64,000 bases of DNA from Cyanidium caldarium (GCA_026184775.1 JANCYW010000020.1:163330-227329); one strand, 5' to 3'. Counted from the stretch's first letter, positions 29,399-38,932 are shown. Notes: generated by a model not told the origin, from the letters alone. Numbers and translations are program-made.

Positions 29399-29956
29399 TT
29401 ATTGTAGCAGATCCTGCCATTCGGTGGGCAATGTGTGTCCTTTGCACTCGTGGCACGGCAGCCAGCCGAACCCGCAACAGTGCCGGCAACGCGCCACTCG
29501 CCGCTCAATGAGAAACGCGTCACCCTCGAGCAAGCGCCGGTGCTTCTCGTCGTCGCTGTGCAGCATGCGCTCGTAGTCGTGTCGCCGCGAGCTGCCCCAA
29601 AAGGTGCGGTGTCCCCACGAGTTGCAGAAGCGACACGCGTCGAAGCCGGTATTGCCGCACGCCTCGCAGTACTCGCGTCGCCTCTTCTTATTCCGCGGAT
29701 AAAACGTCTCCAGTGTGTCGTTGTCCTTCACGTCGCGCAAGGTGTTGTACCAGTCCACGAAAAACCCGAAAAAGTACGACGTCTGGCGGTCCAGCTGCGA
29801 GCGCAACCACCGCCAGTCCTGCTCCGCGCGTCGATGCACCAACCGCGAGCGACAATGCAGAGCGCCGAGAAGAACGGAGGTGGATGGAGGAGGGAGAGCG
29901 TCCCGCTGGGAGCGTTTGTGCCGAAGCCTGAGGTGAGGATTGGCTGACGCCCACAT
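29399..29956 (-). CDS. BSD2/DnaJ-type zinc-finger protein
   Basis: 185 residues from ATG 29956. The C-terminal half has four Cys pairs in the DnaJ central-domain style: CEACGNTGFDACRFC and CRHCCGFGWLPCHECKG, i.e. C-x2-C-x-G-x-G repeats without a J domain. Such stand-alone fingers occur in BSD2-like plastid chaperones (Rubisco assembly) and related plastid proteins. The N-terminal ~60 residues are basic, with few acidic residues, and could be a plastid leader. A middle helix (FFGFFVDWYNTLRDVKDND) is not part of BSD2. The open frame upstream of the ATG only reads through a duplicated promoter sequence. It is convergent with the AIG2-like gene, 22 bp apart. Confidence 0.65.
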   Translation of the reverse strand: MWASANPHLRLRHKRSQRDALPPPSTSVLLGALHCRSRLVHRRAEQDWRWLRSQLDRQTSYFFGFFVDWYNTLRDVKDNDTLETFYPRNKKRRREYCEACGNTGFDACRFCNSWGHRTFWGSSRRHDYERMLHSDDEKHRRLLEGDAFLIERRVARCRHCCGFGWLPCHECKGHTLPTEWQDLLQ

Positions 29957-30340
29957 TTCGGGTCGAGCGGTCGGTGCGTGGGCGAGTGGGTCGAACGGTG
30001 TGCGGCCCGGGCGAGGGGAACGGGCACGAAATGTCACGGTGCGCAATGCGTGACGAGTCTGACGCTGCCAGCATCTCGAGTGGAACGGTGTGCGGCCCGG
30101 GCGAGGGGAACGGGCACGAAATGTCACGGTGCGCAATGCGTGACGAGTCTGACGCTGCCAAGATCGACTGCGCGTCCGCTCGCTCGCTTGCTCGCCAAGC
30201 GGCGCCACCTTCACGCATCATGGTGTGCGCTCGCACTCGCTGGACGCCTGACCGATACTGCAAGGCACACCCTCTAGAGCGTCTTTGCATGTTTTAAGCG
30301 CAACGCACCCTCGTTCTCTCCTCATCTTTTCAAAACGACG
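29957..30340. promoter_or_regulatory. divergent intergenic region carrying a 78-bp direct duplication
   Basis: Lies between the BSD2-like gene and PEX16. Two copies of a 78-bp segment (29,993-30,070 and 30,083-30,160) repeat with a 90-bp period and look identical by eye. Further 3' there is an ATG at ~30,220 and a CTGAC plus TCTAG string at ~30,248-30,277 that could be a branch site and 3' splice site for the PEX16 transcript (see finding). Confidence 0.7.
29993..30160. repeat. 78-bp direct repeat, two copies at 90-bp period
   Basis: Copy 1 is 29,993-30,070 and copy 2 is 30,083-30,160. Both begin GAACGGTGTGCGGCCCGG and end GACGCTGCCA. The 12-bp spacer is unique. Perfect identity points to a recent tandem duplication in a promoter region, beginning 37 bp upstream of the BSD2-like ATG. 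Confidence 0.9.
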
Positions 30341-31669
30341 TTGCGGGAGTGGGATCGAGCGCTGCGGCTGCTGCTGCACGAGCATGCCCGCGTGGTGGAG
30401 GCTTGCGCCGAGGCGCTGCACGCCTGGGCGTGGCTGGGTGCGAGTGGGCGCGGTGAGTCGGCCGAGGTGACGGCAGAGGGCGTGTCGACGTTATTGGGGC
30501 TGTTGGAGGTGTATAGAGAGGCGCGGCCTGTGGAAGTGCGGGGAGAGGACGGCGCGGTCGAGTCGGAGGATGCGGGCGAGCGCCACACCGGGCGATGGCT
30601 GCCGTGGCTGTTGCGGGCGGTGCTCACCAGCGAGTTGTGGTGGGAGATGTGGGCGCGACGGCGATGGTCGCAGCCGTGGGGATCGGCTTTCGAAGAGGGT
30701 GACGAGTCGGCACCGCGCACGCACTGGTTCGAGACGATGCAATGCATGCCTGCAGCGATCGCGCCGCCGCCGGTACACCGACTGGTCCTGTGCATCGAAT
30801 TGCTCAAAGCGGGGCTGCGTCTACTGTGGTTGAGGAGGGCGGCGACGGCGGCCGCCACCGCTGCCAAAACCCCACCGGCAGCCCCGGATGTACGCTGCTG
30901 GCCGCCGGCCATACGACAGGCGTGGACACGGGCGCGACAAGAGCGCCGAGCGCTGTTGCGGACGTTGCAACAGCTACGCGCCGACGCCCACAAGCGTTTC
31001 GGGATCGGCACGCGGTGCGGTCGACACACCGGCCGCACGTTTCTGACCCGACACGCGGCGGCCGTCGACCACGAGGAACAGGGCACCCGACAGTGTCTGT
31101 CAACGCTGGCGCCCGACCAACGTCTCCCGTTCGACCCGCAGATTCTCTTCGCGCACGCTGACGACCGCCGGTGTGTGCTGTTAGCGGCGTATCTGTGGTG
31201 CGACGCCGAGCGCCGCATTCGCGCGCAGGCCCTCGAGGCGCTGCAGCGACAGTGGCAAACGCGCGCCTCCATGAACGCCACCGCACGGCACTGGCAACGC
31301 TGCGCCCGCGTTCTGCCCATTCTGCGCCCGGTGCTGTATCTGCTGTTCGTGCCGCGCGTGCCATCCTGGTGCAGTTGGCTGGTTTCGCTCATGGTGGATG
31401 GCACCGCATGGCGCGCGCGAGCGCGTTTGGCGGTGGCGGGCTACTCGACGGACGTCGGCCTGCCGATCGGCGAGCGCGAGCAGCCGCTGCTGTGTCCACC
31501 ATCGCCCTGGCTGTGGTACGCGCTGCGTCAGCCGGTGTACGCGTGGCTGGTGGAGCAGCGTCTGGGGAGGTATGTGCGGCGAGCCCGCTGGACTCGCGCT
31601 CCCGTAGCGTTGGTCATGGAGGTGCTGCGCGCCAGCGCGCACTACTACTTTTACACCGCCGCTTCTTAA
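30341..31669 (+). CDS. PEX16: peroxin-16 (PEX16), N-terminal start unresolved
   Basis: About 440 residues. PEX16 is the integral membrane receptor that recruits PEX3 and starts peroxisomal membrane assembly. Support: the N-terminal helical part LRLLLHEHARVVEACAEALHA followed by VSTLLGLLEVYREA, and the C-terminal signature LRPVLYLLFVPRVPSWCSWL then SLMVDG, LRQPVYAWLVEQRLG. The coordinate given starts at a TTG because the frame has no ATG between the in-frame TAG (30,275) and residue ~100. The real start may lie in an upstream exon or be non-AUG. The length fits PEX16 (336-367 residues) with a Pro/Ala insertion. It ends 186 bp from the convergent CHORD-like gene. Confidence 0.7.
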   Translation: MREWDRALRLLLHEHARVVEACAEALHAWAWLGASGRGESAEVTAEGVSTLLGLLEVYREARPVEVRGEDGAVESEDAGERHTGRWLPWLLRAVLTSELWWEMWARRRWSQPWGSAFEEGDESAPRTHWFETMQCMPAAIAPPPVHRLVLCIELLKAGLRLLWLRRAATAAATAAKTPPAAPDVRCWPPAIRQAWTRARQERRALLRTLQQLRADAHKRFGIGTRCGRHTGRTFLTRHAAAVDHEEQGTRQCLSTLAPDQRLPFDPQILFAHADDRRCVLLAAYLWCDAERRIRAQALEALQRQWQTRASMNATARHWQRCARVLPILRPVLYLLFVPRVPSWCSWLVSLMVDGTAWRARARLAVAGYSTDVGLPIGEREQPLLCPPSPWLWYALRQPVYAWLVEQRLGRYVRRARWTRAPVALVMEVLRASAHYYFYTAAS

Positions 31670-31855
31670 AGTAGAGACTGCACCCGACCAGAGCATCGAT
31701 GTGGGCAGGGGTGGGGAGCGGCATGGGCGCAACCATCGCCTCGGTGGCCGGCTCTTTACATAGACGTGGTCACAGCAATGTGCACCGGCTATGACGTGGC
31801 ACGTCGCGACTCCCCACTGCACACGCTTCTGGTGGGCTCCTCGTGCACCTCTCCC

Positions 31856-32350
31856 TCACCATTGTGTGCGCAGCCGCATGCTCGCGTGTTGGGCGTCGTA
31901 GAACGCTTTCCCGTTGTTCTCCACCTCCTCATCCCAGGCGAGATGCCGATCCATGCGGCAACCGACCGAGTCGCGTACCGCCGCACCGCAGCACGACCAG
32001 CGCCACTGCAGCGTCCACGGCGAGCGCGATGCCTGCGGCGAGGCGGTGGAAGCGTGCGGATGCGCCGCGGCATCCTCGCGCAGCACCAGAAACTGCCGAT
32101 AGTAACCACGGTCACCCAGCGGGTGCCCGTGGAAGACGCACGCGTCCTTGACGTTGAAGCGCGGGTCGAACAGCGCGCCGCAACGGCGACACCGCTGCAG
32201 GTAGAGCACCATCGGGTCGCGGCGGTTCTGCGCTCCGGGCAGAGAAGCAGACGAGGACGGTCGTGGTAACGGAGCAGGGGCGTGGTGTCCGTGGTCCTCG
32301 TTACCGTCTCGGTCGCCGTTCATGTCATCGCTTGGCGTTGTGCCGCACAT
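31856..32350 (-). CDS. small CHORD-like zinc-binding protein
   Basis: 164 residues from ATG 32350 (a second ATG nine codons on is possible). One CHORD-type zinc module is visible: CRRCGALFDPRFNVKDACVF-H, then after a 45-residue loop WSCCGAAVRDSVGCRMDRH. The C-x2-C, C-x2-H, W-x-C-C, G-C-x4-H order is that of CHORD domains, which bind two zinc ions and in RAR1/CHP proteins contact HSP90 and SGT1. Here the domain is single and the central loop longer than usual, so a CHORD-like rather than canonical member is inferred. The acidic/His-rich start has no targeting features. The gene follows the RCC1-repeat gene on the same strand (172 bp). Confidence 0.65.
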   Translation of the reverse strand: MCGTTPSDDMNGDRDGNEDHGHHAPAPLPRPSSSASLPGAQNRRDPMVLYLQRCRRCGALFDPRFNVKDACVFHGHPLGDRGYYRQFLVLREDAAAHPHASTASPQASRSPWTLQWRWSCCGAAVRDSVGCRMDRHLAWDEEVENNGKAFYDAQHASMRLRTQW

Positions 32351-32522
32351 TTTATGAATGGAGACAGGGTGAGCGCGTCGGCGACTCCACGGCGCGGCCG
32401 TCAGAAACGCTGCCGTCTGCATTCGCGCATCCTCACTCACCCGTCTCCCGGTGCGAACCAGGCTCCTCGTGACCGCTTGGCGACACGCTGCGGAACCTCC
32501 AGTCCCTGGCACGCGTCCCTCT

Positions 32523-34319
32523 TCACTCGGCGCCATCGACACTGGCACTTTTGCGTCGCACGAACACCGCTCCGAACTGGAAACCGGCAACGACGTGCGC
32601 GCTCCAGTCGCAGCAGGAGACGGCGCGCGCTGCGTCCGATCCCTCCTCAGCGACACCCTCACCGGGAACGTCGCGCAGCTGCCAGCAGGCGGCATGCATC
32701 GGTTGCCACAGATCGACGCTGCCGACAGGACTCATGGCAGTGCCTTTCAACAGCACCGCGGGCGGCTTCTGTGATGGTTCTGTCCCTTCTGCTGCTGTCG
32801 TCGGCGGTCGTCGACGACCAAGTCCCATTCCGAGGGCGCCGCTCAGGCCGCAGCCCCAACTGTACAGGTGTATCGAGCGGTCGGCGGCGTTGCAGGTGAC
32901 CGCATAGCTGGTTTTGAAGCCGGCAGCGATATCGCTGAAGGTTTCGCGGCGGTTGCGCAGCGGCACAGTGACGGACACGGCGCGCGCCAGGGCGTTCGAG
33001 TCGCCCAGCAGGAAACGGCTGCCGTCGTCGACGACGTCAGGCGGCAGCGGTTGGTCGGCGTGTTCGACGCCCAGGCAGCCGTTCTCGTTGTTGCCCCACG
33101 CATACAGGGTGCTGTGGGTGCCTTCCGCCTGCACCAGCGCCAGTGCATGCGCATACCCGAGGGCGATGCGCTGCACGCGGCCGGGCAGCGCGGGCACCGG
33201 CTGCGGTTCGCGCTCCGTGCCGTGCGGCAAGTGGCCCCAGGCGAGCGCGCGGCCTGAACGCTGCAGGATGGCGGCGGCACTGCTGGGTCCGGCGACGATG
33301 GAGGTCACCGGTTCGCCGGCCAGCGTCCACAGCCGCCGCGGCAGCGGCAGGATGCGCGTGCCGCTGGCCACTTCCAGCAGCTCGCCCTCGCCGGCCGGTA
33401 TACCCAGCTGGCCGAAACGCATCGCCCCAAAACCGTACACGCTGCCGTCGCGACCGAGTACCAGGGTGAAATCGTTGCCGGCGGCGGCCGCCACCACATG
33501 CACGCCAGCGTCGGCCAGCGTGTCCACGCGCCGCGGTTGCTGCAGGCGCGACGGCGGCCAGCGCGAACCGTCGGCGCAACGCTCGAGTACCCCCAGCTGG
33601 CCGCTGCTGCCGCGCCCCAGGGTGTACACCTCGCCGGCGTCGGTCACCAACACCGAATGCGCCGCGCCGGCGGCCACGCTGCACACGCGGCCCGACACGC
33701 CCGGCAGCTGAATGCGTTGCGGCGCCCAACGCGACCGTCGCTGCCGCCGCTCAGCGCGCCATTCGCGCCACAGATCATGCGTCGCCGCCAACATCCGCGT
33801 CCACCCGCTCGTCCAGTGCGTGAGCGCTGTGTCAACGGTTTCGGCGGTCGCCTCGTCGCCCCTGACATCCGCTGCGTGGCCCAGCTGTCCGTCGGCGGCC
33901 AGACCGGACGCCCACACGCTGCCGTCCTGCAGCAGCACCAACGAGTGCGCCGCCCCCAGAGCGACGTCCCGAATAGGTGCCGCAAACGGTCCCACCGCCG
34001 TCGGCGTGCCCTGACACAGCCCCAGACCGCTGCAGTCCGGGTCGGCGTAGACTGCCGGACGCGACAGCCCCAGTCGCCCGTTGTCCGCACTGCCCCAAAA
34101 GTGCGCCTCGGTGCACCGCGCGGAACGTGGGGCATCCTGGTACCACGACTCGGGACGGGAAGTGGTGTGGGATAGACGTCGTCGACCACTCCACTCATTA
34201 CATTGTCGGTTGCCGGCCAGAGCGGTCCGTCGCAAGCGCCTCCACGCGCGACATCTCCGCAGTGTCCGCAACACCGGCGACGGCCCGGTGAGCACAGCAC
34301 CCGCGTCACGCAACACCAT
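32523..34319 (-). CDS. RCC1-repeat protein, possibly mitochondrial (RCC1L/Fmp25-like)
   Basis: 598 residues, genuine ATG at 34319. RCC1 blades are visible: FWGSADNGRLGLS, ALGAAHSLVLLQDGSVWASG, AAGAAHSVLVTDAGEVYTLG with SSGQLG, AAGNDFTLVLGRDGSVYGFG with FGQLG, LGYAHALALVQAEG with AWGNNENGCLG, and YSWGCGLSGALGMGLG. The first ~50 residues are rich in Arg, Leu and Ala with few acids, as expected of a mitochondrial presequence, and mitochondrial RCC1 proteins exist (RCC1L, Fmp25). Without a search the orthologue cannot be fixed, and a Ran exchange factor or an unrelated RCC1 protein remains possible. Confidence 0.78.
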   Translation of the reverse strand: MVLRDAGAVLTGPSPVLRTLRRCRAWRRLRRTALAGNRQCNEWSGRRRLSHTTSRPESWYQDAPRSARCTEAHFWGSADNGRLGLSRPAVYADPDCSGLGLCQGTPTAVGPFAAPIRDVALGAAHSLVLLQDGSVWASGLAADGQLGHAADVRGDEATAETVDTALTHWTSGWTRMLAATHDLWREWRAERRQRRSRWAPQRIQLPGVSGRVCSVAAGAAHSVLVTDAGEVYTLGRGSSGQLGVLERCADGSRWPPSRLQQPRRVDTLADAGVHVVAAAAGNDFTLVLGRDGSVYGFGAMRFGQLGIPAGEGELLEVASGTRILPLPRRLWTLAGEPVTSIVAGPSSAAAILQRSGRALAWGHLPHGTEREPQPVPALPGRVQRIALGYAHALALVQAEGTHSTLYAWGNNENGCLGVEHADQPLPPDVVDDGSRFLLGDSNALARAVSVTVPLRNRRETFSDIAAGFKTSYAVTCNAADRSIHLYSWGCGLSGALGMGLGRRRPPTTAAEGTEPSQKPPAVLLKGTAMSPVGSVDLWQPMHAACWQLRDVPGEGVAEEGSDAARAVSCCDWSAHVVAGFQFGAVFVRRKSASVDGAE

Positions 34320-34602
34320 ACCTCACTTCAGCCAGCCTGCCTGCCTGCCTTGATCGCACACGCATCGTCTTCTTCCACATACCCCGCAACCTCTCCCACG
34401 GCTCCTTTACCCTCTCTTCACAGTCCTCTCTCGAGTGCGCACGCGCACTCGTTCACCGCAGGCGGCGTCGCGCGCTGCGGGCATCGCCTCTGCTGCCTGT
34501 CGCCGCGCGGGTCGCATGGCCGCTGCTGCATGGTCCGGGATCTCCGTCCCGATCCGCGGCAAGTGATGCCCATTTCCGCGTCACCATCGGTCTGTGCGGG
34601 TC

Positions 34603-35658
34603 ATGCTGCCGGTGGACGAGCGCGGGAGCGATGGCGGGGGTCGGCAGTCGTCGGGCGGCGCGGCGCCCGTGTTGGGCAGCGGCGAGCGAGCGCACAACTT
34701 TGCGTTCGACTGTGTGGCCGGCGGCGTAGCCGGTTTGGTGGCGGACTTGATGATGCATCCGTTGGATACTATCAAGGCGCGATTGCAGGCGCAAGTGTCT
34801 ATGCGTTACGTGGCGGGCGGTCGGGAGGGCGCGTCCGAGTACCGACCGCGGCCGTATCGCGGGGTGTGGGACTGCGCGCTGCGGGTATACCGAGAGCAGG
34901 GTATGCGACGCGGGCTGTACGCCGGGCTGTCGGCGGTGTTGTTGGGTAGCGTGCCGGCGAGCGCGTTGACGTTCGGGTCGTACAAGTTGATCAAGTCGGT
35001 GCTGCCGGGTGAGGAGGCGTGGATGGGCGGCGGCGGGAGTGCCTGGTGGCGCGACTTGGCGGCGGCCTCGGTGGCCGATGTGGCGGCACTGGTGACCTAT
35101 GTGCCAGCCGAGGTGGTGGCCAAACGGCTGCAAGTGGCGGGCATGGGGCCGGCACGCGATTACACCTCGCCGTTGCAGGCGTTGCGAGTGATCGCCCGCA
35201 CCGAGGGCATATGGCGTGGAGTGTACGCAGGCACCGGTGCGACGCTGCTGCGCGACGTGCCGTTCACCGCCTTGCAGTTTGCCTTTTTTGAACAGCTCAA
35301 GGCGCTGCTGGGGCCGTCCGCTTGGACGCCCGACGGCCTGTTGCTCTGCGGCCTGGCAGCGGGCGCCGGAGCGGGCGCCGCCACCACCCCGCTGGATGTG
35401 GTGAAGACGCGATTACAGACGCAGCCGACCGGCGCCGACCGTCCCTACACCGGGGTGTGGCAGTGCCTGCGCACCATTGCGGCACAGGAGGGACCGCAAG
35501 CACTGTTCAAAGGCATCGGCCCGCGCATACTCTGGGTAGCGCCGGCGTCCGCCATCACCTTGTCGGTGTACGAGTCGGCGATACAGTTGCTGCAGCCGCG
35601 ACGCTACGAGCGCGTCGTGGAGGCGCAAGTCATCGAGGTGGTGCCCGACGCACGATAG
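34603..35658 (+). CDS. mitochondrial carrier family (SLC25) transporter
   Basis: 351 residues from ATG 34603. The three-fold carrier repeat is clear: signature motifs HPLDTIKARLQ (repeat 1), VPAEVVAKRLQ (repeat 2, the Asp replaced by Glu-like spacing) and TPLDVVKTRLQ (repeat 3), each followed by a GLYAG/GVYAG/LFKGIG-type second half. Six membrane helices are expected. A 25-residue insertion rich in Gly and Arg follows the first odd helix. The ADLMMHPLDTIKARLQ start and the GLAAGAGAGAATTPLDVVKT third repeat recall the S-adenosylmethionine carrier and the Mme1-type branch, but substrate contact residues cannot be assigned by eye. Confidence 0.88.
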   Translation: MLPVDERGSDGGGRQSSGGAAPVLGSGERAHNFAFDCVAGGVAGLVADLMMHPLDTIKARLQAQVSMRYVAGGREGASEYRPRPYRGVWDCALRVYREQGMRRGLYAGLSAVLLGSVPASALTFGSYKLIKSVLPGEEAWMGGGGSAWWRDLAAASVADVAALVTYVPAEVVAKRLQVAGMGPARDYTSPLQALRVIARTEGIWRGVYAGTGATLLRDVPFTALQFAFFEQLKALLGPSAWTPDGLLLCGLAAGAGAGAATTPLDVVKTRLQTQPTGADRPYTGVWQCLRTIAAQEGPQALFKGIGPRILWVAPASAITLSVYESAIQLLQPRRYERVVEAQVIEVVPDAR

Positions 35659-35916
35659 CCAGAGGTGGAAGGCGTCGAGAGGAGGTGCGTCCGTGATATC
35701 CTGTAAGTAAATTGGGTGTTTGGTGCACTCGGTGACCGCCACACGCGCCCGAGGGCACGCGCCACCGCCCATCGACACCGCAACGGCGGCGCGCCGGTTT
35801 GGCGCGAACTCGCTCGCGTGTGGTCGCACCCGCATTCGCGTTTGTTGGGCGATTGGCCGGTTCGACGGGTATGATGCGCTTTGGGGGCGCACACACACAC
35901 GCACACACGCACACCC

Positions 35917-37227
35917 ATGCCCAAACTGCGAGGCACACGCGTGCGAGTGGCGCACGCTAGGGTGATCGTGTTGGGGCTGGTGGTGGTCCTCCTGATCGTG
36001 GCGGCAGCTTGGCGGCAGCTGACGTTTTCTGTTTCGGGCACGGGTCTCGCGGCGGCGATGGTCGCCGGCCGATCCCGCCGCGTCGACCGCGACGACCTCG
36101 CTCACCTCCTGGGATCGGTCTGTGCGTTGTTGGTGAAACATCGGCAGGCGTGTCGGGGGCAGTATCGGTGTTTGGTGAATGTGGTGTTGCGCCAGCCGGC
36201 TCGGTGGCTTCAACCGCCGCGTCCGCACCCTTGGTGGTCGCTGTTCGCGTGGACGCCGTCGTCGTGGCCGCCGCCGCCGCCGCCGCGAGCGGCTGTGCAG
36301 CGGTGTCGCTCCACTGACAGCTTCTGGCGGATCACGCCCGCGGCGCTGGAGCGCGTTGCTTATGCGAATCAGTGCTCGCGGGATGGCAAGTTCTTGTGGG
36401 TGCAGATCGCGGTGCGCGACGACGCCCGGCTGCTGGTGGAAAACGTGCTCTACCACCTGTCGCTGGGCGTGGAGCACTTTATCATCCACGACTACCAGTC
36501 GACCGACAACCTGCGGCAGGCGTTGCGGCCGTTGGTGGAGGCCGGTCTGGTCACGCATCGGCTGGTGGACGGCCGGAGCACCCTACTCGATGCGTACGCC
36601 CAGGGACTGCAGATCGCCCGTCAGGAGAGCGTGCGCTGGTTGGTGGCGCTCGAGCCGTCGGAGTTTTTCGTGTCGTCGCGGTCGTCCTGCATTTCCGAGA
36701 TCTTGATTCGCATCGAGGTGCAGTTCCCGGACACGCTCGGCGGCTATGCGGTCAACCGGCGTGCGGTGTACGCCGACGCGCAGCTGGACGCGCACGACCG
36801 GTTGCAGCCGGAACGGTCGGCGTTGTCGATTGGCGAGGCCAACGAGCGCATCAAATCGTTCGGGCTGGTGAGCCGCATTCTCGCGTACCGCGACCGGCAT
36901 CAGGTGGAATTCAACAGCGCCTACCAGGGCCTGAGCCCCAACGGCCGCATGGTCACGCAGGCGTTCCAGGTGCCGCCCGACGCCGAGGACGCCGCCCTGC
37001 TGCATTACGTGGCCCGGTCGCCCATCGACTGGCTGCGCACATCGCTGCCCGAACGACGGGGTGATGCTGACGCGGTGCGCCTGTTGCGAGCGTGGCTGAG
37101 CTTCCCGGTGGCCACGCCGCTGCCGGGCCATCGATTGACCCGGGCGTTGGAGGACAATGTGGTGCGGCTGCGTCGTGCGCTGCACAACGTGTCGAAGCTA
37201 GAAGAGGAGCATAGGTGGATGGGCTAG
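35917..37227 (+). CDS. GT92/DUF23-like type II membrane glycosyltransferase, array copy 1 (degenerate active site)
   Basis: 436 residues from ATG 35917, directly after a CA-rich stretch (35,890-35,914). One N-terminal signal anchor (VIVLGLVVVLLIVAAAW) makes it a Golgi-type type II membrane protein. The catalytic domain is recognisable from WVQIAVRDDARLLVENVLYH, SLGVEHFIIHDYQSTDNL and PPDAEDAALLHYVARSP. Compared with the three paralogues that follow, key positions differ: RNEARLL is RDDARLL, the DDGSTDN-type motif is DYQSTDN, the DxDE metal site is EPSEFF (VALEPSEFFVSSR), and INWR is VNRR. It may be inactive or have changed function, but the reading frame is intact. Confidence 0.8.
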   Translation: MPKLRGTRVRVAHARVIVLGLVVVLLIVAAAWRQLTFSVSGTGLAAAMVAGRSRRVDRDDLAHLLGSVCALLVKHRQACRGQYRCLVNVVLRQPARWLQPPRPHPWWSLFAWTPSSWPPPPPPRAAVQRCRSTDSFWRITPAALERVAYANQCSRDGKFLWVQIAVRDDARLLVENVLYHLSLGVEHFIIHDYQSTDNLRQALRPLVEAGLVTHRLVDGRSTLLDAYAQGLQIARQESVRWLVALEPSEFFVSSRSSCISEILIRIEVQFPDTLGGYAVNRRAVYADAQLDAHDRLQPERSALSIGEANERIKSFGLVSRILAYRDRHQVEFNSAYQGLSPNGRMVTQAFQVPPDAEDAALLHYVARSPIDWLRTSLPERRGDADAVRLLRAWLSFPVATPLPGHRLTRALEDNVVRLRRALHNVSKLEEEHRWMG

Positions 37228-37382
37228 GCATAGAGGATGCTCCCGTTTTTCGGCGCCTCCGTAAACCGGCTCGCGTTTTCGATGCCCACAGCGGGCCACG
37301 CGAAATGCGGTTATCGAAAGTGTTGGCGGGAAAAGTTCGGATTTTGGCTTGTACTTTACCCAAACCGCAATCTCCCTCAGAC

Positions 37383-38705
37383 ATGGGTCTCTGGCACCGT
37401 ATAACTCGTTCGCGAAGCTTGAAACTGGTGCTTGCACTGCATGTACTGTTCGTCGGCGTGTAGCTTGTGGTCAGGCCGACGCGATGGTGCGCTTGGTGGG
37501 ATCGTCGCGACCTCGAGGAGGCGGTGTACGGCGCGGTGATTTCCGCGCCCGACAACCAACGCGCGCAGCTGCAGGCGTCGTTGGCGCGGCAGCTGTTTCG
37601 GATGTGTGAGTTTTTCGTGCAGCATCGACGGGAGTGTCATAACGAATATCGGTGTCTGATGGAACGGTTGTCGCAGCAACCGGCGGGGTTTTTGCGCCCG
37701 TCGCACCGCTCTTGTCGACGGGCGGCGTGGGCAGCGCTGCGCGATCCGCTGGCGTCGCAACTGGTGCGCCAGTGTTATTCCTCCAACAGCACCCGCCGGC
37801 TGGATATAGAGACGTTGCAGCGCGTCAGCGGAGTGCACGGATGTTCGCGGGAGAAGAACCGGCTGTGGATGGTGCTGATGGTGCGCAACGAGGCGCACCT
37901 GCTGATCGAGAACCTATTGTATCACTTGGCGTTGGGCGTGGATCACTTTCTGGTGTATGACGATCACTCGGCGGATAACTTGCGCCCGGCGCTGCAGCCA
38001 TTTGTAGACGCGGGTCTGGCGACGCATATTCCGGTGGCAGACGGGTTGCGGCAGCTGGAGGTGTATGACGCGGCCGTGGCGTACGCGCGTGACCGCCAGG
38101 TGCGATGGCTGGCGGTGATCGACGTGGACGAGTTTTTCGTGTCCGCTCGATCGGCCTGCATGGCGGCGTTGCTGGAGGAGGTGTATCGGCAACACGTCGA
38201 GCGCCTCAGCATCGTGGCCATCAACTGGCGGTTCGTGCACACCGACGTCTTCTTCGACGACCGCGGCATGTTTCAGGCGGAGCGCGCCAACGATTCGGTG
38301 GGTGCGGCCAACTTTCACGTCAAAGCGATTGTCATTCCCAATCGCGTGGGCCGTTTCACTTCCCCACACGATACCGCCCCGGTGGGACAGTGGCAGGCGT
38401 TCAGCCCCGGCGGGCGAGAGGTGAACGGACCGTTCTTGGAACCGCCCGATGCCGAGGACACCGCGCTGCTGCATTTTCACGCACAGTCGCCGGCGGGATG
38501 GATCCGCAAACGGATTCGCGGTCGCGCTGACTTTCGCCACTCGGACATGGAGGCCCGAAAAGAGACGTTCTTGAATGACGACGCCATGCAACTGCTGCAG
38601 GAGTGGTCCACGCACACGGGGCATGCGGCACCGCCGGATCACCCGCTGGAGAAGGCACTGCGAGAGACGATAAGCAAGTTGCGCAGGGCGCTGGATGGTC
38701 TGTAA
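37383..38705 (+). pseudogene. GT92/DUF23-like glycosyltransferase, array copy 2, interrupted by in-frame TAG
   Basis: A frame starting at ATG 37383 encodes a basic start and hydrophobic anchor (SLKLVLALHVLFVGV) and then meets TAG at 37,461-37,463. The very same frame continues without another stop to 38,705 and encodes a complete catalytic domain: FRMCEFFVQHRRECHNEYRC, WMVLMVRNEAHLLIENLLYH, DDHSADN, AVIDVDEFFVS, INWRFVHTD, PPDAEDTALLHFHAQSP. All motifs lost in copy 1 are kept. Ignoring the TAG, the length would be 440 codons, equal to its neighbours. Either the gene was inactivated very recently, the TAG is read through, a downstream start makes a soluble protein, or there is a sequencing error. 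Confidence 0.65.
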
Positions 38706-38932
38706 AAGGCACTGCGCCCGATATACACGAGACCCGTTCGGGAGCGCATTGGATGCGCAGTGTCGAGCGCGGGTCGATCGGGCATTGCGGCCTCCACACT
38801 GCGACGTCTGCGGCTTCCACGTGTGCAGCGGAGATCGCGCCCGATCGGATGGCGTCTCCGGACGCGTGGCGGGAGATTCGGGTCGCAGCGGTGTTTCTCC
38901 TCACGCGTTTCCGACGTTGTCCGCAGCAAACC

